This document shows positions 1 to 8,992 of a stretch of 22,287 nucleotides of DNA, in pieces. The position numbers and the translations under genes are program-made. Position 1 is the first letter of the stretch; each line of letters begins with the position of its first letter. The DNA is taken from assembly GCA_001464165.1 (NCBI GenBank), contig LNEX01000279.1, positions 1-22,287 of the forward strand, given 5' to 3'. The notes below the pieces were generated by a model that worked only from the letters and a program-made list of their open reading frames with translations, did no database searches and was not told the DNA's origin. The DNA is from a bacterium Ga0077546. GTDB taxonomy: Bacteria; Cyanobacteriota; Vampirovibrionia; Obscuribacterales; Obscuribacteraceae.

Positions 1-1
1 G

Positions 2-982
2 AATAAACCAGAAGACCTATTACCGCATTTTGCTCCCCCACTCGGTTTTCTCCTTTCATCGCTAGAGAAAAGAAAAAATAGACCATTAACAGCCGAAGAA
101 ATTATCGAATGTCGCGACAATGCTCCCTGCATAATGATGCAGCGCGAGCATATAGAGAAGCTGCAAGAAACTGCAGGAATTGATATTGATCCCGAGAATG
201 TACTGGTAGACTGGCAGCGGAGAAGAATTGAATTCGTTGACGCCTACTGGCCAAGCATTGTGCTGTATGTGCTCACCAACGACTTCGCTACCAAAGAATG
301 CTGTGCTTTGCTCGACCTAAAAGGCATTGAGTACGAAGTAGAAGAATACGACGAGCAACTACCTGCGCTCATAACCCGCTATGCAAGCCACTACAATCCG
401 ATGATTGACGAACAAGAAAAATCCAGCTTAGAAGGATACACCAATAATTTAGTAGTGCGTAGCAAACCTTTCAAGAGCTCGGAAGCAATTGAAAATGCCA
501 AGTTTATTCTTCAGCTGATAAGCGAACTCATCAGCAAAGGTGCCCTTGGCATTTCAGCAGAAAGCTCGTCTGTGATGCACTCAAAAGCAGCCTGGAGACT
601 CTTCAATGAAACACTAGAAGAGGCGCCGATCCACGCACTTATCTATTCTTTCGTTCACATACCGGTCATCATCGATGGCGCATACATGTCTGTTGGAATG
701 AACAGCCTTGGCCAAGCAGACTACATAATCGAAACAAAAACGCTCAAAGCATTTGGGAATGCAGATACAGCTGAAGAACTGTCGAATGTAGCCTATGAAC
801 TGTTTAGAACCCTAGCCATCTATAAACTTGAAGAATGCCCACCCAATGAGTTCTTATCAGGTCAAACATTCAGCATGACACCTGAAAGCCAGCGTTTAAG
901 GCTTCACATAGAACCTTGCAAATTCTTCCAAGAATCAGACATTCGCTACAACCCATTTGGCGTGTGGCGACTAAGCCTATAG
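2..982 (+). CDS. Uncharacterised protein, 5' end outside the window (DUF4261-like C-terminus?)
   Basis: The reading frame is open to the left edge: codons from base 2 encode NKPEDLLPHFAPPLGF and run without a stop into the methionines at 134 and 137. The true start is therefore probably upstream, and the ATG at 134 is likely internal. The visible part is about 326 residues, soluble and acidic, with no signal peptide or membrane segment. The C-terminal half (GALGIS, then VGMNSLG, then a long helix ending in AIYKL, then SGQTFSMTPESQ) reminds me of DUF4261 proteins, in which a GM-x-LG segment precedes a G-x-T strand. This is a resemblance from memory, not a search result. It is followed 12 bases later by a same-strand gene, so it probably heads an operon of three. 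Function unknown. Confidence 0.75.
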   Translation, partial: NKPEDLLPHFAPPLGFLLSSLEKRKNRPLTAEEIIECRDNAPCIMMQREHIEKLQETAGIDIDPENVLVDWQRRRIEFVDAYWPSIVLYVLTNDFATKECCALLDLKGIEYEVEEYDEQLPALITRYASHYNPMIDEQEKSSLEGYTNNLVVRSKPFKSSEAIENAKFILQLISELISKGALGISAESSSVMHSKAAWRLFNETLEEAPIHALIYSFVHIPVIIDGAYMSVGMNSLGQADYIIETKTLKAFGNADTAEELSNVAYELFRTLAIYKLEECPPNEFLSGQTFSMTPESQRLRLHIEPCKFFQESDIRYNPFGVWRLSL

Positions 983-994
983 TGAGAAGGTAGA

Positions 995-1312
995 ATGCGA
1001 AAACTAATATTGTTGAACCGCGAAGAAATTGACGTATGGATAGATCCAAGGCTATCAAACGGCGATAACCCATTCGAAGACTTGCCAACACTAGAAGGTT
1101 TTCCTGGAGTTATTAAGGCTAAAGAAGCCATCTCTATCGATATCTTCGACTTCTCTGAGCTACTTTATCGGAGATCACTGTCAGACAAACCTGAATATAT
1201 CTATTTCCTTTACCGTATCTCTCTGCCACTTGATCGCAATGAAGTAAACGGCAACATCTGGAAATCGCCATTTGTAGTCCCAAAGACACACACGAATCAG
1301 AAAGATGAATAA
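995..1312 (+). CDS. Small hypothetical protein, 105 aa
   Basis: The ATG at 995 follows a good ribosome binding site (GAGAAGG about 6 bases upstream) and lies 12 bases after the previous stop. The product is acidic and soluble, without signal or membrane segments: an N-terminal strand-rich part (MRKLILLNREEIDVWID) and a core containing SIDIFDFSELLYRRS. No family recognised. Its stop overlaps the next start by eight bases (ATGAATAA), so the two are probably translationally coupled. The spacing argues that it works with its neighbours on both sides. It could be an antitoxin or immunity-type small protein, but nothing in the sequence shows this. Confidence 0.6.
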   Translation: MRKLILLNREEIDVWIDPRLSNGDNPFEDLPTLEGFPGVIKAKEAISIDIFDFSELLYRRSLSDKPEYIYFLYRISLPLDRNEVNGNIWKSPFVVPKTHTNQKDE

Positions 1313-2021
1313 AAAACTTATTGAAGAAGTTTCCATATACGCAACAGAGAACGATCCAGACGGAAACGGCGCGAGGATAGCTCTGACACTGCTAGCTATT
1401 CTCAGATTCGAATATCAGTACAAACTAGCGCGATATGATTATGTACGCATATTTGCCGGTGATGGCCCGCCAGGTGAACTAAAAATATTAGGCGTAGATA
1501 AATTCTCTACTCGTTTGTTCTTTGTAGAAATGGGGCGATTCAAAGACTTGGTCGAGCCAATGTCTTTTGACTACTGGCTCGACCTGCTTTCAAATCTTCT
1601 GAAGACGTTAGCTCAACAAGAAAATTCTGAAATTGAACCAATTGAAGAAGCACGATTGAGAATCAGTGCCGATAAAAATTGCACGACGGTCAAAATGACC
1701 AAGCTTGTAAAACAAACGCGTAAATACTTGATCGAACCAGAGTTGAAACTCAAAGCTAATTACTTCGGCCTCCTTCTCTATGTGCGGCTCACAGAGTTAG
1801 CTACAGGCTTGGTTGCCTATCGGTTCATTGCGCAAGCTGGTTATCTAGACATCATTGGGATGTGTGATCATTTCTCGATAACTGATGATCAACTAGTCTT
1901 GCAACCCAAACCACAATGGTCTGGTGTGGCTCAATACAGAAGTCACGGCTTTGCTGTGCCCCTCAAAATCCCACTAGCAAATTTTCAGTTCTCAAATCAA
2001 ACCAGCCAAAACATCCAATAG
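1305..2021 (+). CDS. Hypothetical protein, 238 aa
   Basis: Third gene of the leftmost + strand group. It starts inside the end of the preceding gene (ATGAATAA overlap) with only a weak purine stretch (AGAAAG) upstream, which fits coupled translation. The product is soluble, mainly helical in appearance, and lysine-rich in the middle (about residues 115-150, with TVKMTKLVKQTRKYL). The C-terminal half is rich in aromatic residues. No motif of a known enzyme family is visible. Its 3' end overlaps the 3' end of the convergent gene at 1992-2531 by 30 bases, so no terminator fits between them. Function unknown. Confidence 0.65.
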   Translation: MNKKLIEEVSIYATENDPDGNGARIALTLLAILRFEYQYKLARYDYVRIFAGDGPPGELKILGVDKFSTRLFFVEMGRFKDLVEPMSFDYWLDLLSNLLKTLAQQENSEIEPIEEARLRISADKNCTTVKMTKLVKQTRKYLIEPELKLKANYFGLLLYVRLTELATGLVAYRFIAQAGYLDIIGMCDHFSITDDQLVLQPKPQWSGVAQYRSHGFAVPLKIPLANFQFSNQTSQNIQ

Positions 2022-2531
2022 CGCATCACCAATAGGAAGTCCCGAGCTCCACTCCACTTTTTCACTTTCGGAACCTTCAAATACTTCGATGCCAAAACCT
2101 GTACCATCAATTGTGATCGGTAAGCGCGCAACACTGCGAACATGCTGTAAGACCCGATTGGCCTCATTGTGACCACGTTCCAACATTTCGACACTGATGT
2201 GCCGATCACTAAACGACAGTGTCGGACTTGGCTTGAACTTATTCAAATGCTTTAGTCCAGCGTCCGGAAAAGAAAAACGTTGAGCGTCTTCGTGCCTCTG
2301 CCACACGGTCTTCAGCAACAGGATTGGATGATACTCAGAAGTCAGTTGAGAGTTGTAGAAATTCCAACTTTGGGAATCTCCAAACGATTCGAACATCCAG
2401 AATCGCAGACTCAGCGCATAACCGGCAGGCAGTGGCGAACCACCAGACAACTCTGGCTTCTCCATCGCGGCCAGAGCTTTCAACTCAAGTTCAGCCCAAG
2501 TTTCTTCATAACCTTTCATCCGCTCAACCAC
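1992..2531 (-). CDS. Hypothetical protein, about 175-179 aa
   Basis: Minus-strand frame convergent with the preceding operon. The longest version starts at a GTG (2531). An ATG four codons later (2519) is an alternative, and neither has a convincing Shine-Dalgarno sequence. The product has an amphipathic N-terminal helix (KGYEETWAELELKALAAME), a central tryptophan/phenylalanine-rich part (FWMFESFGDSQSWNFYN) and a C-terminal strand region (LPITIDGTGFGIEVFEG). I recognise no family. The competing + strand frames over 2280-2612 have low-complexity translations full of Q, S and H, so I prefer the minus frame. With the three left-hand genes it forms a block of unknown function that could be accessory DNA. 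Confidence 0.55.
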   Translation of the reverse strand: MVERMKGYEETWAELELKALAAMEKPELSGGSPLPAGYALSLRFWMFESFGDSQSWNFYNSQLTSEYHPILLLKTVWQRHEDAQRFSFPDAGLKHLNKFKPSPTLSFSDRHISVEMLERGHNEANRVLQHVRSVARLPITIDGTGFGIEVFEGSESEKVEWSSGLPIGDALLDVLAGLI

Positions 2532-2696
2532 TCATCTGCCCAATTTGTCCATTCTGCACGCATCAGCTGTCCTCACGAGAATAAACCACAAGCCAAACCC
2601 AAATCCCACTAAAGAAATGTAGCAATTGACAATCCGCAGCACCCAGTAGCAACAGACTTTAGGCATAATATAGCTCTTCAGGAGCACAGGAAAACC

Positions 2697-3416
2697 ATGG
2701 CTAATCCATTTCACGGTCGGAGAAAAGAACTCACCGTCTTCCCCACTGGCGGCGTGACAGTTAACTGCAAGGCGATTCTAAGCGACTTGGACGGCACCCT
2801 GATAGATTCTACTATCTGCGTTGACTATGCCGTTAATACTTGGGCAGAAGAGCACAATTTGCACCTGGGTGACTTGGTCGAGAAAGCTCACGGTAGACGC
2901 ACCATCGATATTGTCCAAATGTTCACCCCTGATGCCGATATTGACGCTGAAGTGAAACACTTGGAAAATCTAGAAACTAGCTGCACGAAAGGTCTAGTTC
3001 CAATCGATGGCGCTGCTGAACTACTATCGCGCCTATCGCCCCATCATTTTGCCGTGGTCACTTCAGGCAGTCACAGACTGGCCACACACAGACTGACTCA
3101 TACAAAACTACCAATACCAAAAGTTTTTATCACCGCCGATGATGTCACTTTAGGAAAGCCAAATCCTGAACCTTATATTCTCGCCGCTAATCGCTTAGGA
3201 CTAGAACCAAAAGATTGCGTAGTTTTTGAAGATTCACCGAACGGCATAAAAGCAGCTAAACAAGCAGGCATGCGCGTTATTGCCGTGGCTGTTCGCTCAG
3301 CTGATCACAACATCACAGAAGCCGATTACGTCGTGCACGATCTTACCTGGGTAACTGTGCGCGTCAAACCAGATAGCACCCTAGAACTAACGCTGCAAGC
3401 CGCAGACGAAGTCTAA
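2697..3416 (+). CDS. HAD-superfamily (subfamily IA) phosphatase
   Basis: All four haloacid-dehalogenase motifs are visible: motif I DLDGT (nucleophile D30, acid/base D32), motif II TSG (122-124), motif III lysine K154 in GKPNPEPY, and motif IV EDSPNG (E178, D179). A helical cap lies between motifs I and II, as in HAD-IA sugar-phosphate phosphatases of the Dog1/Gpp1/YfbT type. It most likely dephosphorylates a small phosphorylated metabolite in the cytoplasm; the substrate cannot be read from sequence. The ATG at 2697 has an AGGA site five bases upstream but gives about 24 residues before the first core strand. A GTG at 2754 would give the usual family N-terminus, so the start is uncertain. 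Transcribed alone. Confidence 0.9.
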   Translation: MANPFHGRRKELTVFPTGGVTVNCKAILSDLDGTLIDSTICVDYAVNTWAEEHNLHLGDLVEKAHGRRTIDIVQMFTPDADIDAEVKHLENLETSCTKGLVPIDGAAELLSRLSPHHFAVVTSGSHRLATHRLTHTKLPIPKVFITADDVTLGKPNPEPYILAANRLGLEPKDCVVFEDSPNGIKAAKQAGMRVIAVAVRSADHNITEADYVVHDLTWVTVRVKPDSTLELTLQAADEV

Positions 3417-3491
3417 ACCTAGCAGCACGCCTCAATGCAAGCACAGAGATTGATTAGCGCGCATCAAGATCAAGCAATCGGCTAGCCGAAG

Positions 3492-4184
3492 CTAATTCAA
3501 CTCGCCTAGAGTGTAGGCCTTAATCACCTTGGTGTTTTCAGGCCTAAATAGATGATCTGTCTTGATCAATTCCATAGTCTCAAACGACAGCGCGCCCAGG
3601 CTCTCATTGCCGTGTTCTATAACATAGTCTAAAAACTCTCTTGCCTGATTCGCCCCAATTCGGGCAGCAGTAAGCCAAAATATCTCTGTATGCAAACCGA
3701 TCATATTGGTGATATCCACGCCATCGCCGTAGAGTTCTTCTGTCAACTCAATTACAGCACTTTTGTTGAACTGCAATAAATTACCAATTGGGTCAAACGC
3801 CTTAAAAACCAGCGTATTGCCAACAATCGACAGCCCGCCAAGAGGAAGAGTTACCGGCTTCACTGCACACACATGCGAAGAGAGATAGCGGTCAAAATGA
3901 CGATGAACTAGAGGGCTGCTGTCAAGATTTGGCAAGCCAAATACAGTCAAATGCAGATTTTTCTCGCCATAATAGATATTATCTGGAAAGAGTTCGGCCA
4001 CCAGTCGCAAACGCTCAGCCAAAAGCTCACGGCTTTCTTCGGATGGGCGCATTATTAAGGCAAAGCACTGTTTGTCCAACTGCGAATTTGTATAGGCTAT
4101 GGGTGGCCAATTGGCCTCAGCTTCTTGCAGAAGCTTTTCAAAGTGTTGTGCCTGAAGGGCGACGCAAGAATCTATAATGTGCAT
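3492..4184 (-). CDS. 2H-phosphoesterase-like protein (RNA ligase/cyclic phosphodiesterase fold)
   Basis: A 230-residue protein with two histidine motifs in 2H-type spacing: HLT at 78-80 within NLHLTVFGLP, and HTE at 165-167 within GLHTEIFW, about 87 residues apart. In the 2H superfamily (2'-5' RNA ligase/LigT, cyclic nucleotide phosphodiesterases) two HxT/S motifs form the active site. Here the second has Glu where Thr/Ser is expected, so it is a divergent or altered member. Family enzymes act on 2',3'-cyclic or 2'-5' phosphodiesters; no substrate can be assigned. The ATG at 4184 lacks a clear Shine-Dalgarno sequence. It is divergent from the LOG gene, with 60 bases between the starts. Confidence 0.6.
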   Translation of the reverse strand: MHIIDSCVALQAQHFEKLLQEAEANWPPIAYTNSQLDKQCFALIMRPSEESRELLAERLRLVAELFPDNIYYGEKNLHLTVFGLPNLDSSPLVHRHFDRYLSSHVCAVKPVTLPLGGLSIVGNTLVFKAFDPIGNLLQFNKSAVIELTEELYGDGVDITNMIGLHTEIFWLTAARIGANQAREFLDYVIEHGNESLGALSFETMELIKTDHLFRPENTKVIKAYTLGELN

Positions 4185-4244
4185 CTGATAATGGTAGCAA
4201 GGCCAGTCAAATTAAAGTAAGACCGTTAATTGAGGTTGTCATAA

Positions 4245-4802
4245 GTGAAATCAGTGGCCATATTTTGCGGAGCCAGCATGGGCAACAATCCCGCTCACCG
4301 CGAAATAGCTGAAAAAACTGCAGAACTGATTGCTGAACGCGGAATGACCCTTGTATACGGCGGCGGCAACGTGGGCCTCATGGGCGTTATCGCTGATGCA
4401 GCCATAGCCAAAGGTGGCAATGTCATCGGCGTTATTCCCCACTTCCTTCACAGAAAGGAAGTCGCCCACCAGGGCCTGACCAAGATTCACTATGTAGAAA
4501 CGATGCACGAGCGCAAGGCCTTGATGGCCGACCTTTCAGACGCATTTTTGGCACTTCCTGGCGGCTATGGAACACTTGATGAGTTTTGTGAGATTCTCAC
4601 GTGGGGCCAACTAGGTCTGCACAAAAAGCCCATGGGCATTCTCAACGCCTATGGCTACTATGATTCTTTGTTGTCATTCTTCGACGATGCAGTCACTGCT
4701 GGATTCATCTCAGCCAGCCTAAGAGCTACTATTCTTGAGGGTTCTACCCCAGAAAATATCATTGAGCAGTTGGCCATGCATGAGAAAACCCGCATTTCGT
4801 AG
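4245..4802 (+). CDS. LOG-family protein (nucleoside 5'-monophosphate phosphoribohydrolase, TIGR00730 type)
   Basis: A 185-residue Rossmann-fold protein with the full LOG signature: an N-terminal strand followed by FCGAS (residues 7-11), the GGGNVGLMG nucleotide-binding loop, an ERK triad at MHERKALM, and the catalytic PGGYGTLDE motif. Family members cleave the N-glycosidic bond of (N6-modified) AMP to release base and ribose 5-phosphate. Older annotations call them lysine decarboxylases, which is wrong. Length matches the family. The start is a GTG with GAGG nine bases upstream. The stop lies ten bases from the convergent lipoprotein gene's stop, leaving no room for a separate terminator. Confidence 0.93.
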   Translation: MKSVAIFCGASMGNNPAHREIAEKTAELIAERGMTLVYGGGNVGLMGVIADAAIAKGGNVIGVIPHFLHRKEVAHQGLTKIHYVETMHERKALMADLSDAFLALPGGYGTLDEFCEILTWGQLGLHKKPMGILNAYGYYDSLLSFFDDAVTAGFISASLRATILEGSTPENIIEQLAMHEKTRIS

Positions 4803-4811
4803 ACTACAGCC

Positions 4812-5873
4812 CTACTTACTCACTTCAGCTGGCTTAGCAACACCACCAGACTTGACGATTTTATCGAGCTCTCCAATTTTGCCTGACCACTGAGCCTTCT
4901 CAGGCGATAAAGCTGAAGCAATAACGTAATTATCTAAAGCCTCTTTATAATTTTTCGCTCGCTCAGCAATTGCTGCGCGCATAGCCCAAGCCATAGACTG
5001 ACTGGGGCTTGCAGTGGTACATCGAGTAAAATATTCGACTGCTTTCTTGCTGTCGCCTATGGCATCGTATAACAAACCATAGCCAATCAATACTCGCGGG
5101 CTGTCCGGCCTGAGCTTATTGGCCTTATCAAATGCATCCAGAGCAACTGGCACGTTAAGCAAGCGTGTCTGAAAAAGACCCTTATTGACGAGCAAATCGT
5201 AGTCGTCTGGTTTTTCCCGTAAGAAGTGCTCATTAATTGAATCAGCTACAAAAGCTGCATTAGGCTCTGTCGATGAGCTTGCAAGAGTTTGCACACGCGG
5301 TACAAACTCATCTTTATCAAGTCGATGCAAAACGCCAACGAGATTATCCCAACTGCCTTTGTGAGTAGGATCAATTGACAATGCCATCAAATAAAAGCGC
5401 AGTGCTTCGGCATCATGAATACCCATGCGCGTATCGGCATATCCGATCGATTCCATATTGCCAATTTCATAGACATCAAGCTCATGCGAGCGCAGAAAGG
5501 CATTACGAGCACTTTCCATTTTGTCGGAAAACTGATATGCAGTACCTAGGCTGTTCCAATAACCTTTTTTTGTAGGATCTAATTCGCAGCTCTTTGTATA
5601 ACAATAAATGCACTGCGGCCACTCTTGCTTTGATTGATAATCAAATGCAAGCTGCGCCCACGCTTCTGGATCTTTAGCATTCTTCGGAGGAGTAACCGGA
5701 TTACTCTTCAAATCTGGCGCATCAAAAGTAAACACTCTCGACTCAGTCAGACCATTCTTATCAGATTCGCAGCCAGTCAAAACTACAACCAAAGCCGCGC
5801 TACTCAAAAGTACTGGCAGAGATTTCAAAAAAAAGAATTTCAAATTTGAGTCTCGCATTAAATAGTTAAACAC
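4812..5873 (-). CDS. Tetratricopeptide-repeat lipoprotein
   Basis: The N-terminus is a lipoprotein signal peptide: a lysine (KS), a hydrophobic stretch (LPVLLSSAALVVVL) and a lipobox LTGC with the lipidated cysteine at position 35, or 30 if translation begins at the ATG at 5858 rather than the GTG at 5873. Neither start has a clear ribosome binding site. The mature part is built of TPR units (for example CYTKSCELDPTKKGYWNSLGTAYQ-like helix pairs near residues 85-120 and 230-330), with the usual alanine/glycine and proline spacing. It is probably membrane-anchored and acts as a protein-protein interaction scaffold; partner unknown. It lies downstream of clpC on the same strand but behind a terminator hairpin, so it may be transcribed separately. 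Confidence 0.88.
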   Translation of the reverse strand: MFNYLMRDSNLKFFFLKSLPVLLSSAALVVVLTGCESDKNGLTESRVFTFDAPDLKSNPVTPPKNAKDPEAWAQLAFDYQSKQEWPQCIYCYTKSCELDPTKKGYWNSLGTAYQFSDKMESARNAFLRSHELDVYEIGNMESIGYADTRMGIHDAEALRFYLMALSIDPTHKGSWDNLVGVLHRLDKDEFVPRVQTLASSSTEPNAAFVADSINEHFLREKPDDYDLLVNKGLFQTRLLNVPVALDAFDKANKLRPDSPRVLIGYGLLYDAIGDSKKAVEYFTRCTTASPSQSMAWAMRAAIAERAKNYKEALDNYVIASALSPEKAQWSGKIGELDKIVKSGGVAKPAEVSK

Positions 5874-5939
5874 TCATCAGTATCAAGTTATAGTCGAAAA
5901 TTCTCAGCACTGTGTCAGTCTAAAGGTCTATTTTTCAGA

Positions 5940-5967
5940 AAAGGGAGCAGCGTTAGCTGCCCCCTTT
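5940..5967 (-). terminator. Hairpin terminator after clpC
   Basis: AAAGGG and GCAGC on the left (5940-5945, 5947-5951) pair with GCTGC and CCCTTT on the right (5956-5960, 5962-5967), with one A/C mismatch and a GTTA loop. Read on the minus strand, the stem is followed by TTTTCTG, which fits a rho-independent terminator about 30 bases after the clpC stop. It separates clpC from the lipoprotein gene. Confidence 0.7.
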
Positions 5968-5997
5968 AAATCAATCATTTTGTTCTGCCGACATAAG

Positions 5998-8553
5998 TTA
6001 TTCGACTGTCTCTTTCTCAGACGATTTCTCGCTGTCTTTAGACTTAGAGGCTTTCTCTGGCTTGTCTGTTTTCTCAGTCTTGCTAGTTTTGGCTTCTTCT
6101 TTGTCTTTATCTTTGTCGCCTTTCTCAACCGGCTTGGATACTTTGCCCGGCACCTTAACGAAGACGACTTTACCGTCTTCAACCATGGTATCGATGACAT
6201 CACCTTCTTTGAAGGTTCCTTGCAGAACCTGTTCAGAGATTGCATCTTCAAGCATACGTTGGATTGCTCTACGCAACGGTCTGGCACCATAAGCAGGATT
6301 GTAGCCTTCTTTGGCGATAAGGTCTTTGCTCTCGGTAGAGATGACCAATTCCATTCCGTTTTGCTTGATGCGCTTTTGTAGATCGGACGACATGATGTCG
6401 ACGATGTAGCGAATCTCTTCTTTGGTCAACTGTTGGAAGACGATGATCTCATCTACACGGTTGAGGAACTCTGGTCGGAAGGTCTTCTTCATCGAATCCA
6501 TAACAAGATCTTTGATCTTCTTATAACGCTCTGAGTGTTCTGCGTCCTCTGTCTGAACTTGGAAGCCCAATGTGAGAGACGTCTTGTCGATGAATTGAGC
6601 ACCGACGTTAGAGGTCATAATGATGATAGTGTTCTTGAAGTCTACGGTGCGACCCTTACTGTCAGACAAGCGGCCGTCATCCAAAATTTGGAGAAGAACG
6701 TTGAAGACATCTGGGTGAGCTTTTTCGATTTCATCGAAGAGCACTACAGAGTAGGGTTTGCGACGAACAGCTTCTGTCAGCTGACCACCTTCTTGGTAGC
6801 CAACATATCCAGGAGGTGAACCAATCAACTTAGAAGTTGTGTGGTGCTCCATGAATTCTGACATGTCAATTCTGATCAAGTTGTCTTCTGAACCGAAGAA
6901 GTAACCAGCCAAAGCCTTAGCCAATTCGGTTTTACCAACACCGGTTGGTCCGGAGAAGATAAAGCTGCCGATTGGTCTATCTGGATTCTTCAAGCCAACT
7001 CTTGCGCGGCGAATAGCTTTGCAAACAGCTTCAACAGCGTCGTTCTGACCAATTACTCGTTGGTGCAGTACATCAGCCATGTGCAGCAATCTTTCAGATT
7101 CGCCTTCGGTCAGCTTGAGCAGCGGGATGCCTGTCCATGCGCTTACTACGTGGGCTACTTCCTCAGGAGTAACTGTTGGTTTTTCTGATTCTTGCTTGGC
7201 TTTCCAAACAGCTTGAATTTCGCGAATCTTCTCAGAAAGCTTGGTCTCTTGCTCTCTCAAAGAAGCTGCTTTTTCGAACTCTTGGTTGCGAATTGCCATT
7301 TCTTTATCGCGGCGAACAGCACGCAATTCTTTCTCAACTTCTTTGCCTTCTGGTGGCAAGCTAGATGCTCTCAAACGCACTCTAGATGAAGCTTCGTCGA
7401 TGATGTCGATAGCTTTATCTGGAAGGAAACGGTCAGAGATGTAGCGGTCAGAAAGTTTGCAAGCAGTGTCGATTGATTCATCAGAAATGATCAATCTGTG
7501 GTGCTCTTCGTACTTAGGACGAAGACCGCGCAAGATTTCAATTGTTTCTTCAACAGATGGTGGATCAACAATAACTGGCTGGAATCTACGTTCTAGAGCA
7601 GCATCGCGCTCGATGTGTTTGCGGTACTCATCCATCGTTGTAGCGCCGATGCATTGCAGCTCGCCCCGAGCAAGAGCTGGTTTGAGAATGTTAGCAGCGT
7701 CGATAGCGCCTTCCGCAGCACCAGCACCAATCAAGGTGTGAAGCTCGTCGATAACCAACATGACGTTGAATTCGCCTCTATATTTGGTACCAGCAACTAG
7801 CAGACCGATATCAAGCATGACAATTTTCTTGTCGAGCAAGATTTCAGGAACGTCTGAGTTAGAAATGCGAATGGCCAAACCTTCTGCAATCGCTGTTTTA
7901 CCAACGCCTGGTTCACCAATCAATACTGGGTTGTTCTTGGTACGACGACCGAGAATCTGAATAACCCGTTCAATTTCTTTTTCACGACCAACCACTGGGT
8001 CAAGCCTATTTTCTTGAGCAGCTTGGGTCATGTTGACGCCAAACTCGTCAAGGGTAGGGGTCTTAGAGCGACCAGTTGAAGTCGAACTGCCAGAACCAGA
8101 ACCAGTAGTAGCAGCGCCACTTTCGCCCAGTAAGCGAATGACATGGCTTCTAACTTTAGTCAGGTCAACACCAAGATTCTCTAAGACGCGGGCAGCAACG
8201 CCCTCGCCTTCACGAATCAAGCCAAGCAGCAGGTGCTCTGTACCAATATAGTTGTGACCTAATTGGCGAGCCTCATCCCAAGACAATTCGAGCACTCTTT
8301 TGGCTCTAGGTGTAAATGGAATTTCTACAGCGACGAAGCCGGAGCCACGACCGATGATTTTTTCTACTTCGACACGTGCATCTTTAAGGTTGACGCCCAT
8401 AGACTTGAGAGTCTTGGCGGCGATACCGGTACCTTCACCGATCAAACCTAGAAGAATTTGCTCTGTGCCCACAAAATTGTGACCAAGCCTGCGCGCTTCT
8501 TCTTGAGCGAGCATGATTACTTTGATCGCTTTTTCCGTGAACCTTTCAAACAT
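5998..8553 (-). CDS. clpC: ATP-dependent Clp protease ATP-binding subunit ClpC, with a 15-residue gap in D1
   Basis: AAA+ unfoldase that feeds substrates to ClpP. Order: Clp_N domain with two half-repeats (about 1-145); short Gly/Ser linker; D1 with Walker A GEPGVGKT (213-220), pore loop KYRG (257-260) and Walker B VIDE; UVR-like coiled middle region around NQEFEKAA (423-430); D2 with Walker A GPTGVGKT (535-542), pore motif GYVG and a ClpP-docking LGF loop (662-664); and a long Lys/Glu/Asp-rich tail. The Clp_N part is nearly identical to cyanobacterial ClpC as I remember it. Oddity: after KYRGEF the sequence goes straight to NVMLVIDE. The roughly 15 residues that family members carry there (an EERLKKIMDEI-type helix) are missing, in frame, at about base 7767. 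The start ATG has GGGGG eight bases upstream. Confidence 0.96.
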   Translation of the reverse strand: MFERFTEKAIKVIMLAQEEARRLGHNFVGTEQILLGLIGEGTGIAAKTLKSMGVNLKDARVEVEKIIGRGSGFVAVEIPFTPRAKRVLELSWDEARQLGHNYIGTEHLLLGLIREGEGVAARVLENLGVDLTKVRSHVIRLLGESGAATTGSGSGSSTSTGRSKTPTLDEFGVNMTQAAQENRLDPVVGREKEIERVIQILGRRTKNNPVLIGEPGVGKTAIAEGLAIRISNSDVPEILLDKKIVMLDIGLLVAGTKYRGEFNVMLVIDELHTLIGAGAAEGAIDAANILKPALARGELQCIGATTMDEYRKHIERDAALERRFQPVIVDPPSVEETIEILRGLRPKYEEHHRLIISDESIDTACKLSDRYISDRFLPDKAIDIIDEASSRVRLRASSLPPEGKEVEKELRAVRRDKEMAIRNQEFEKAASLREQETKLSEKIREIQAVWKAKQESEKPTVTPEEVAHVVSAWTGIPLLKLTEGESERLLHMADVLHQRVIGQNDAVEAVCKAIRRARVGLKNPDRPIGSFIFSGPTGVGKTELAKALAGYFFGSEDNLIRIDMSEFMEHHTTSKLIGSPPGYVGYQEGGQLTEAVRRKPYSVVLFDEIEKAHPDVFNVLLQILDDGRLSDSKGRTVDFKNTIIIMTSNVGAQFIDKTSLTLGFQVQTEDAEHSERYKKIKDLVMDSMKKTFRPEFLNRVDEIIVFQQLTKEEIRYIVDIMSSDLQKRIKQNGMELVISTESKDLIAKEGYNPAYGARPLRRAIQRMLEDAISEQVLQGTFKEGDVIDTMVEDGKVVFVKVPGKVSKPVEKGDKDKDKEEAKTSKTEKTDKPEKASKSKDSEKSSEKETVE

Positions 8554-8969
8554 GGCGGTTAGCCCCCGAACAGTTAGTTATCCCTAATCGTGATTACATT
8601 CTAACATCATGCTATCTACATATTGCCAGCGGTTGCGGCGCTGTTACGGCAAGTTGGGCGAACTTCAGAATGGCCACAGTTGGAAGAAATGATGAAGAAA
8701 ACCAGTTTTGAACATGTCATTTGGTAAAGGCCACTTTTGCGACTACCACCTAAAACCAAGGCTCTCTGCTGATTTTGACAATACCAGCCAAAACCAGCCA
8801 GTCGCTTGGCAGCCTCTTGCAGCAAATTTGAACAAGGTTAAATCGTCGAAGTAAACAGCTTAACTTTGTTGGTAACCTCGGAAACACAGGCTATTCGGTT
8901 ATTGCCAAGTGTATATTTCTTGACAATCAGCACACCGCATTGGGAAGACTCATCAAGTTGGGAAAACTT
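8554..8969. other. Gene-free stretch upstream of clpC
   Basis: About 415 bases with no convincing reading frame on either strand. It must hold the clpC promoter (minus strand; TAGAAT near 8600 is a possible -10 but lacks a good -35) and that of the membrane-protein pair at 8991. TTGACA occurs at 8775 and 8920 on the + strand, but neither has an acceptable -10 at 16-18 bases. TTGGGAA occurs twice (about 8940 and 8959), 19 bases apart. No CIRCE element and no CtsR-type heptad repeat is visible in front of clpC. Confidence 0.5.
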
Positions 8970-8992
8970 ATATATGGGGAGTGCCCATATAT
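8970..8992 (+). promoter_or_regulatory. Perfect 9-bp inverted repeat over the ribosome binding site and start codon
   Basis: ATATATGGG (8970-8978) and its exact reverse complement CCCATATAT (8984-8992) flank the loop GAGTG. The right arm ends inside the ATG start at 8991, and the likely Shine-Dalgarno GGGGAG spans the left arm and loop. In RNA it would form a hairpin hiding the start. As DNA it could be an operator for a dimeric repressor. Confidence 0.55.

Noticed and set aside
2280..2612. Two overlapping + strand reading frames opposite the 1992-2531 gene
   Set aside because: Translations are low-complexity and rich in Q, S, H and T, with no ribosome binding site. The minus frame looks like a folded protein.
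2626..2669. TTGACA and CATAAT upstream of the HAD gene as a promoter
   Set aside because: They are 32 bases apart; no -10 fits TTGACA at 16-18 bases and no -35 fits CATAAT.
5980..8482. Many + strand frames opposite clpC
   Set aside because: They are shadows of a highly conserved clpC coding sequence.
8920..8948. TTGACA at 8920 as promoter for the membrane-protein pair
   Set aside because: The bases 17 downstream (GGAAGA) do not resemble a -10.
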